Below are positions 58,582 to 64,000 of a DNA stretch of 64,000 bases, one piece after another. The notes under the pieces were generated by a model. That model was not told the origin of the DNA. It ran no database searches and saw nothing but the letters and a program-made list of their open reading frames with translations. Every line of letters starts with the position of its first letter. The stretch's first letter is position 1. The DNA is from Novilysobacter_A longmucuonensis (GTDB lineage: Bacteria; Pseudomonadota; Gammaproteobacteria; Xanthomonadales; Xanthomonadaceae): positions 398,899-462,898 of the forward strand of contig NZ_JBJMAW010000001.1 in assembly GCF_046600735.1 (NCBI RefSeq). Direction: 5' to 3'. Both the position numbers and the translations under genes were made by a program.

Positions 58582-60780
58582 TCAGAAGCGGACGCGCATG
58601 CCCACGTACGTCATGCGCGGCAGTCCCGGACGCGCGCCGGCCGGACGCCGAGAAGCGATCCAGGTCTCGTCGGTGAGGTTCTCGATCCGAGTGAACAGCT
58701 CCGCCTGCGCGGTAAGTTGGTAATAGGCGGCCAGGTCGACGACAAAAGCTGATTCGGTGCGCTGTGCGGCGCTCACGCGGCCTTGGCTGGCGACGGTGCG
58801 CAGGTCGTCGATGTAGTTGCCGGCCAGGTTCACGCGCCAGCGCTCGCCCTCTACTCCGACCTGCACGTTGAGCGCCTGCTCGGGCAGGTAGGGCAGCTTG
58901 TCGCCACTGCGCACCTCGCCCCATTCGTCGAAGCCGCTCTCGAAGCTATTGCGGAAGGTGGCGTCGGTGTAGGTGTAGGCAAGGCTGAGCGGCACCGCGA
59001 GCGACCAGCCGTTGGCGCGGCCCACGTCATAGCCGAGGCTGGCCTCAATGCCGCGCACACGTGCTTCGCCGCCGTCGAACTGGTCGCCGATGTCGCAATT
59101 GCCACCGGTGGAGGCGGTGCAGGTGCCGACCAGATTGCTGTAGTCATTCCAGAACCCCACCAGTTCGGTGCTCCAGTCGCCGCTGTTCCAGCGCATGCCA
59201 GCTTCGACGTTGACGCTTTCCTCCGGATCGGCGTTGGAGCCCGGGCCCTGCGGATTGAACCCGCGGTGCGCGCTGGCGAAGACGTTGACGTTGTCGTTGA
59301 TCAGGTAGGTCGCGCCCAGGCCCGGAATCAGCGCGGATACGCTTGAGTCGCGAACCCGGGTCGGCCCAAGACTGCGGCCGTCGGGCTGCTTGGCATAGTC
59401 GGTGCGGGTCAGTTCGATATCCTCGTAACGCAGGCCCGGAACGATGATCCAGTTTCCGGTGCGGATTTCGTCCTGCACATGGAACGACCACGCCTGTGCT
59501 TGGCCGACGCGATTGTCCTGCGTGCCCGGCAGCCCATCGCTGGTCAGTACCAAGCGGCCGTTGTCCATCCGGTAGCGGTCGTCGTCCTGGAGTCGGTCTT
59601 CCTCGTCCTCGTGGAAGCGCAGGCCGAATTCGAACTGGTGCGACGCGTTGCCGGTGTCGGCCGCCCACCCGAGCACCGTCTGTACGCCTTGGGCGTAGTA
59701 GGCACGGTTGTTGTTGCGCAGGAGCAGGGCGCCGTCGGGGCTGTTGGCCCCGAGCAGCCAGCGGTACTGGTCGGCGTTGCCGGTCGTGTCCTTCAGGATA
59801 TTGCCGAGTCCAACGCCGCCGGCGCTGGCCAGCTTGTACCAGTTGCGCGCGAATTCGTTTCGGTAGGCCGCGGTGGTCAGATCCAGCGCATCGGAAAACT
59901 CGACGTAGTGGCGCAGTTCGATCTGTTCGTGGTCGGTCTTGATGTTGTCCAGCTGCGAGGCTGCGTAACGCCGGTTCGGGTCGGCGCGGAAGTCGCTGTC
60001 GGTCAGGCCCAGGTAGGTCTCGTCGCCGTCCTGTTCGGTCTTGCCGAGCTTCACTTCCAGTGACTGGTAGAGGCTGGCATGAGGCGCGGAGTTGACCCGG
60101 AACTTGGCCAGGTAGTCCTCCAGCGCGTAGCCACTGTCGCCGCCGCTGTCGAGGCGCTTGAATCCGTCGGTCTGCTGCTGCGCGGTTTCCAGCAGCCAGC
60201 CGGAGCGCTCGCCGCTGCCGCCGGCCCAGGCGTGCGCCTGCACACTCTGGTCGGTGCCGTAGGCGAAATCGATCTGGCCGGCGGTCTGCTGCGGGATCGG
60301 AGTGGAGATCAGGTTGATCGCGCCGCCGGTGGTGCGCGGGCCGGAGCGGATGGCCGACGAGCCCTTGCGCACCTCGATCGCACTGATCCGCGAGGTGGTC
60401 GGAAAGTAGTACGCAGCCGGCGCCGCATAGGGTGCCGGGGCGATCAGCACACCGTCTTCCATCAGCGTGATTCGGCTGCTGCGGTTGGTGCCGGAACCGC
60501 GGATGCCGATGTTCGGACGCAGGCCGTAACCGTCCTCGGTGACGACATAGACGCCGGGCACCTGCTGCAGCACGCGCTGGACGTCGCGGTAGCCGTGCTT
60601 CTGAAGGGTCTCGGGACCCAGATAAGCGGCCGAGCCGGGGGCTTCCTGCGCGTTCTCGGCGCTACCGACCACGGTCATGCGGTCAAGCAGCTTGGCCTGG
60701 TCGGGGGCGGGCTCGGCGTGGGCAAGGCCGCAGGCGGTGGCAATGGCTACAGCAATCAGGGACGGAATGGGGGTGTTCAT
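58582..60780 (-). CDS. TonB-dependent siderophore-type receptor (FecA/FhuA-like)
   Basis: 732 residues. Signal peptide to about residue 22 (GLAHA/EP), a TonB-box-like LDRMTVVGSAEN, a plug with DVQRVLQQVPGVYVVTEDGYGLRPNIGIRG and RSSRITLMEDGVL, and a barrel ending MRVRF. It is closest to Fe(III)-citrate/siderophore receptors. The start MNTPIPSL is chosen; upstream frame is open by chance. A Fur-like box lies 61-79 bases before the ATG, so it should be iron-repressed. Ligand unknown. Confidence 0.9.
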   Translation of the reverse strand: MNTPIPSLIAVAIATACGLAHAEPAPDQAKLLDRMTVVGSAENAQEAPGSAAYLGPETLQKHGYRDVQRVLQQVPGVYVVTEDGYGLRPNIGIRGSGTNRSSRITLMEDGVLIAPAPYAAPAAYYFPTTSRISAIEVRKGSSAIRSGPRTTGGAINLISTPIPQQTAGQIDFAYGTDQSVQAHAWAGGSGERSGWLLETAQQQTDGFKRLDSGGDSGYALEDYLAKFRVNSAPHASLYQSLEVKLGKTEQDGDETYLGLTDSDFRADPNRRYAASQLDNIKTDHEQIELRHYVEFSDALDLTTAAYRNEFARNWYKLASAGGVGLGNILKDTTGNADQYRWLLGANSPDGALLLRNNNRAYYAQGVQTVLGWAADTGNASHQFEFGLRFHEDEEDRLQDDDRYRMDNGRLVLTSDGLPGTQDNRVGQAQAWSFHVQDEIRTGNWIIVPGLRYEDIELTRTDYAKQPDGRSLGPTRVRDSSVSALIPGLGATYLINDNVNVFASAHRGFNPQGPGSNADPEESVNVEAGMRWNSGDWSTELVGFWNDYSNLVGTCTASTGGNCDIGDQFDGGEARVRGIEASLGYDVGRANGWSLAVPLSLAYTYTDATFRNSFESGFDEWGEVRSGDKLPYLPEQALNVQVGVEGERWRVNLAGNYIDDLRTVASQGRVSAAQRTESAFVVDLAAYYQLTAQAELFTRIENLTDETWIASRRPAGARPGLPRMTYVGMRVRF

Positions 60781-60840
60781 GGGTCTGCTCTGACGAAGGA
60801 TGGTCAAGGCTGGTGCGCACCAGGCTGGACGCACTCTAGT

Positions 60841-60859
60841 GAAATCGATAATCATTCGC
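60841..60859 (-). promoter_or_regulatory. Fur-box-like operator
   Basis: The 19 bases GAAATCGATAATCATTCGC match 14 of 19 positions of the Fur consensus by eye, with the core GATAATCATT intact. It sits upstream of the siderophore-type receptor. Confidence 0.7.
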
Positions 60860-61011
60860 AACAACAACTGAATGCAGGTGCGCCGGTCGATTGCTCGATT
60901 GAGTGGAGTACTACAGAGGCAGGCAGTGCCGGCGCCACCGTCGTGCTCCATCAGTGCCAGCGAAGATCTGAATGCGCCGGCGCGCCACCGCGGGGCTGCC
61001 GCATTGCGGCT

Positions 61012-62304
61012 TTACATGCTGCCGATCTGCTCGAAAGCCGCACGTGCGGCATCGATGGTCGCGGCGATTTCAAGCTCGCCATGCGCACTCGACACAAACC
61101 CGGCTTCGAACGCCGAGGGCGCCAGGTACACGCCGCCCTCGAGCATCGCATGGAAGAACCGGTTGAACCGTGCCGTGTCCGAACCCAGCGCATCGGCGAA
61201 GCTCTCAACCGGCCCTTCGCGGAAGTACAGTCCGAACATGCCCGGGGCGCGCGTGGTGTGGAACGCGACGCCCGCCTCGCGCGCGGCCGCCTCCAGCCCG
61301 TCGCACAACGCATGGGTGCTGCGCTCTAGGGCATCGTGAAAACCCGGTTGACCGATCAGCTCCAGCGTCGCCAGCCCCGCGGCCATTGCCACCGGATTGC
61401 CGCTGAGCGTGCCGGCCTGGTAAATCGGTCCGCTCGGCGCGATCTGGCTCATCAGGTCGCGACGGCCGCCGTACGCGCCTACCGGCATCCCACCGCCGAT
61501 GATCTTGCCGAAGGTGCTCAGGTCCGGTCGGATGCCGTAGCGCTGCTGCGCGCCACCGGGCGCGACGCGGAAGCCGGTCATCACTTCGTCGAAGATCAGC
61601 AACGCACCGTGTCGGGTGCACAGTTCGCGCAGATGCTGCAGGTAGCCATCGCGTGGCAGGATGCAATTGGCATTGCCGACGATCGGCTCGATGATCAGCC
61701 CGGCGATTTCGTGGCCGATCTCATCGAACAACGCCGTTGCTGCATCGAAGTCGTTGTACGGAAGGGTCATGGTGAGGTCGGCCAACGCCGCCGGCACGCC
61801 GGGTGAGTTGGGCAGGCCCAGCGTCAGCGCGCCACTGCCGGCCTTGACCAGGAAACTGTCGCCGTGGCCGTGGTAGCAGCCTTCGAATTTGACGATGCGC
61901 GAGCGCCCGGTCGCACCGCGCGCCAGCCGGATCGCCGACAGCGTCGCCTCGGTGCCGGAATTCACCATGCGCACCATTTCGCAGCTCGGCACGATGGAGG
62001 TGATCGCCTCGGCCATCGTCACTTCCAGTGCATTGGGCACGCCGAAGCTGAGGCCGTCGCGCATGACCTTCGCCACCGCATCGAGCACCTGCGGATGCGC
62101 ATGGCCGGCGATCATCGGCCCCCACGAGCCGACGTAGTCGAGATAGCGGTTGCCATCGACGTCGAACAGGTAGGCACCCTCTGCGCGCTGCGCGAAGAAC
62201 GGCTCGCCGCCGACCGACTTGAACGCACGCACCGGAGAATTGACTCCGCCCGGCAGCAGTTCCGAGGCGCGGGTGAACAAGGCGTGCGAACGGTCGGTCT
62301 TCAT
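61012..62304 (-). CDS. hemL: Glutamate-1-semialdehyde 2,1-aminomutase
   Basis: 430 residues; the start is the ATG at 62304, with a GTG four codons upstream as an alternative. It is a PLP-dependent fold-type I enzyme making 5-aminolevulinate for tetrapyrroles. Motifs are LLPGGVNSPVRAFKSVGGEP, GSWGPMIAGHAHP, VNSGTEATLSAIRLARG, the PLP-lysine TFGKIIGGGMPVGAYGG and YQAGTLSGNPVAMAAG. It is followed upstream on the same strand by thiE, a Xanthomonad order. Confidence 0.97.
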   Translation of the reverse strand: MKTDRSHALFTRASELLPGGVNSPVRAFKSVGGEPFFAQRAEGAYLFDVDGNRYLDYVGSWGPMIAGHAHPQVLDAVAKVMRDGLSFGVPNALEVTMAEAITSIVPSCEMVRMVNSGTEATLSAIRLARGATGRSRIVKFEGCYHGHGDSFLVKAGSGALTLGLPNSPGVPAALADLTMTLPYNDFDAATALFDEIGHEIAGLIIEPIVGNANCILPRDGYLQHLRELCTRHGALLIFDEVMTGFRVAPGGAQQRYGIRPDLSTFGKIIGGGMPVGAYGGRRDLMSQIAPSGPIYQAGTLSGNPVAMAAGLATLELIGQPGFHDALERSTHALCDGLEAAAREAGVAFHTTRAPGMFGLYFREGPVESFADALGSDTARFNRFFHAMLEGGVYLAPSAFEAGFVSSAHGELEIAATIDAARAAFEQIGSM

Positions 62305-62369
62305 GGCGGGGCTCACGGCAAAGGGGATTCAGGTCGGCGATCCGTGGAAAACGGCTCGCGGAGAATGCT

Positions 62370-63011
62370 TCAAGGAAAACAGGCGAGATAGGCGCGCGTG
62401 GCGGCGGCAGGATCGGGCGCGTCGAACACGCCGCTGATCACCGCCAGCAGGTCGGCGCCGGCATCGATCAAGGGGCGTGCATTGTCCGGCGTGATGCCGC
62501 CGATGGCCACCCGCGGCACGCTGAGTGCGCCGGCATCGCCGAGCAGCGCCGGCGCGGCGCGTCGGGCATGCGGTTTGGTCGGTGATGCAAAGAACGCGCC
62601 GAAGGCCACATAGCTGGCACCGTTCGCGACCGCGCGGCTCGCCAGGGCGATGTCGTCGTAGCACGATGCGCCCAGGATCGCATCGCGGCCCAGTGCAAGC
62701 CGCGCCGTCTTCAGCTCGCCATCGTCCTCGCCAAGGTGCGCGCCGTCGGCGCCGATCTCCGCGGCCAGGCGCCAGTCGTCGTTGATGATCAATGGCACGC
62801 CGTATGCGCCACACAGCGCCCGCAGCGCTGTGGCCTGTTCATGGCGCAGCCGGTCTGCGGCGGCCTTGTGGCGATATTGCAGCCAGGTCGCGCCCGCACC
62901 CAGCACGACTTCGACGCGATCGAGCAGGCGCGCGGTGTCGGGCTCGTCGGGCGTGATGGCATAGAGGCCGCGATGGAGCAAATGCTGCCCTGGGTGCGTG
63001 TTCATGTGCAT
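62370..63011 (-). CDS. thiE: Thiamine-phosphate synthase
   Basis: 213 residues. A TIM-barrel enzyme joining HMP-PP and HET-P into thiamine phosphate. Features are GLYAITPDEPD, WLQYRHKAAA, INDDWRLAAEIGADGAHLGEDD, GASCYDDIALASRAVANGASYVAFGAFFASPTKP and VAIGGITPDNARPLIDAGAD. No TPP riboswitch is visible before it. The ATG at 63011 is chosen; one at 63005 is also possible. It runs toward hemL and is divergent from the rubredoxin gene. Confidence 0.94.
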   Translation of the reverse strand: MHMNTHPGQHLLHRGLYAITPDEPDTARLLDRVEVVLGAGATWLQYRHKAAADRLRHEQATALRALCGAYGVPLIINDDWRLAAEIGADGAHLGEDDGELKTARLALGRDAILGASCYDDIALASRAVANGASYVAFGAFFASPTKPHARRAAPALLGDAGALSVPRVAIGGITPDNARPLIDAGADLLAVISGVFDAPDPAAATRAYLACFP

Positions 63012-63086
63012 GTCATGGTGCGTGCTTTCGTGGGGGGCGGCGGGATGGGACAATGCCTGTCCCGTAACGCCGTGCATTATCTGCCC

Positions 63087-63278
63087 ATGTCCGAGACCGC
63101 CACGACCACCACCTTCCGCACCTGGATGTGCGTCGTCTGCGGCTTCATCTATGACGAGGCGCAGGGGCTGCCGGAGGAAGGCATCGCACCGGGCACGCGC
63201 TGGGACGACATTCCGGAGACTTGGACCTGCCCTGACTGCGGCGTCACCAAGGACGACTTCGAGATGATGGAGCTCTGA
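63087..63278 (+). CDS. Rubredoxin
   Basis: 63 residues. The four iron ligands are C15, C18, C48 and C51, in MCVVCGFIYDEAQG and TCPDCGVTKDDFE. Small electron carrier. A short TTTTF N-terminal extension precedes the core. Divergent from thiE, with the rubredoxin-thiE-hemL grouping seen in other Xanthomonads. Confidence 0.95.
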   Translation: MSETATTTTFRTWMCVVCGFIYDEAQGLPEEGIAPGTRWDDIPETWTCPDCGVTKDDFEMMEL

Positions 63279-63300
63279 GGCGCGAACGCGCCCAATCGGG

Positions 63301-63771
63301 TCAGCGCGGCTCGATACCGGGACCGAAGCGCAGTTCGGCGCCATCGCGCAGCTCCAGCTTCGCCGCCTCGCCGGCATTGAGTTCCAGCACGTACTGCGCC
63401 GGCGCGGCGCTGGGATACGGCGGACATGCATCGCCTGCCGAGCAAGGCGGCACGTCGCGCTGCTGCGAGACCAGCCTGCGGTCGCGATCGAAGTACAGGA
63501 TGTCCAGCGGGATCCTGGTGTTTTTCATCCAGTAAGCCTGCGGCTGCTGGCGCTCGTGGATGAACAGCATCCCGTGGTCGGCCGCGAGCACATCGCGGAA
63601 CATCAGCCCGCGGGCGCGCTCGGCATCATCATCGGCTACCTCGACCGCGTAGCGCGCACCGCCGACTTCTACCCATCGGTCGTTGCCGGAGGCGCATCCG
63701 GCCAGCAGCAGGCCGCAGCACGCGGCCAGCAAGCGCAGAGAGGGGGGCATCGCAGACCGTGCGGTTGTCAT
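63301..63771 (-). CDS. DUF192-family lipoprotein
   Basis: 156 residues. A lipoprotein signal has lipobox LLAGC (C26). The mature part is the DUF192 beta fold: AERARGLMFRD, GMLFIHERQQPQAYWMKNTRIPLDILYFDRD, LELNAGEAAKLELRDGAEL. Function unknown; the fold often occurs in periplasmic or secreted proteins. The ATG at 63771 is chosen, with one at 63750 as an alternative. Convergent with rubredoxin. Confidence 0.88.
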   Translation of the reverse strand: MTTARSAMPPSLRLLAACCGLLLAGCASGNDRWVEVGGARYAVEVADDDAERARGLMFRDVLAADHGMLFIHERQQPQAYWMKNTRIPLDILYFDRDRRLVSQQRDVPPCSAGDACPPYPSAAPAQYVLELNAGEAAKLELRDGAELRFGPGIEPR

Positions 63772-63943
63772 GACCTGCCGACCATCTTCCAGCTGCCTGT
63801 CCACGTCAAGAGCGCACCTGCGATGGACTGGCTGGCGTCCTACTGAATGGGTCTGGTCAAGCTGTAAAGGAAATGTGCACGGCCTCTTCCCATTGCCCGC
63901 GCGGATGTGCACAATGCGCGCCCCGCCACCCTGGAGGGACGAT

Positions 63944-64000
63944 TTGAAGGGGTGGTGGGGTTGGCAAAAAGCGCGTGACGGGCTGTTGACGGCCCTGAAA
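63944..64000 (+). CDS. Start of a possible gene running off the window
   Basis: A TTG at 63944 lies seven bases after GGAGGG (63933-63938), and the frame stays open to the edge (MKGWWGWQKARDGLLTALK). The strong Shine-Dalgarno sequence and position suggest a real start, but only 19 codons are visible and the product is not recognised. Confidence 0.4.
   Translation, partial: MKGWWGWQKARDGLLTALK

Overview
The window is about 65-70% GC, carries no tRNA or rRNA gene, and is almost entirely chromosomal housekeeping sequence. Gene content and order (aroQ-accB-accC-prmA-DUF3426; cutA-dsbD-tlpA; groESL; hppA with ppa and a PPi-type phosphofructokinase; adk-mpl; rubredoxin/thiE/hemL) and many Xanthomonas-like protein sequences point to the Xanthomonadaceae, probably a Lysobacter/Luteimonas/Stenotrophomonas-type gammaproteobacterium. 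No prophage, plasmid, integron, CRISPR array or transposase gene was seen.

Layout. 1-4.3 kb (minus): DUF3426 (cut by the window edge), prmA, accC, accB, aroQ. 4.5-8.5 kb (minus): a translationally overlapping cutA-dsbD-tlpA redox operon and an XRE regulator. 9.0-11.3 kb: groESL with both a sigma32-like promoter and a CIRCE operator. 11.9-16.2 kb: a secreted S8 protease and glnE. 16.6-20.1 kb: an ELM1-like protein, a RutE/HadB-like nitroreductase, YceI, pirin and a zinc-finger protein. 20.3-26 kb: envelope sugar and lipid A genes (glycosyltransferase, O-antigen ligase-like protein, LpxL-like acyltransferase, waaA). 26-33.6 kb: a TolC-like outer-membrane factor, pcm, TetR, and an RND pump with its adaptor. 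33.7-36.5 kb: a lipoprotein and thiC under a TPP riboswitch. 37-43.3 kb: a winged-helix/TolB sensor-regulator, an AraC regulator and a large TonB-dependent receptor. 43.5-51.4 kb: pyrophosphate metabolism (ppa, hppA, pfp), adk and mpl. 51.6-58.5 kb: a Lon-N-domain protein, a DedA-PAP2 membrane protein, a RIO-like kinase, an SDR, a potassium-channel-like protein and an FMN hydroxyacid oxidase. 58.6-64 kb: an iron-type TonB receptor with a Fur-like box, hemL, thiE, rubredoxin, DUF192 and the first codons of a further possible gene.

The most unusual content lies between, and sometimes inside, the genes. There are at least seven families of GTAG-headed palindromes (REP/SMAG-like), a 7-bp tandem-repeat family often arranged as facing arrays, a three-copy inverted element beginning TTTGACGCGGATC, and a 450-bp giant inverted repeat. 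Palindromes sit in frame inside dsbD and probably mpl, where they code for new linker peptides. At four gene ends (glnE, the ELM1-like gene, the zinc-finger gene and the RND pump) the stop codon lies within the terminal bases of a repeat. The REPs look like those mobilised by RAYT (TnpA-REP) transposases, but no such gene is in this window.
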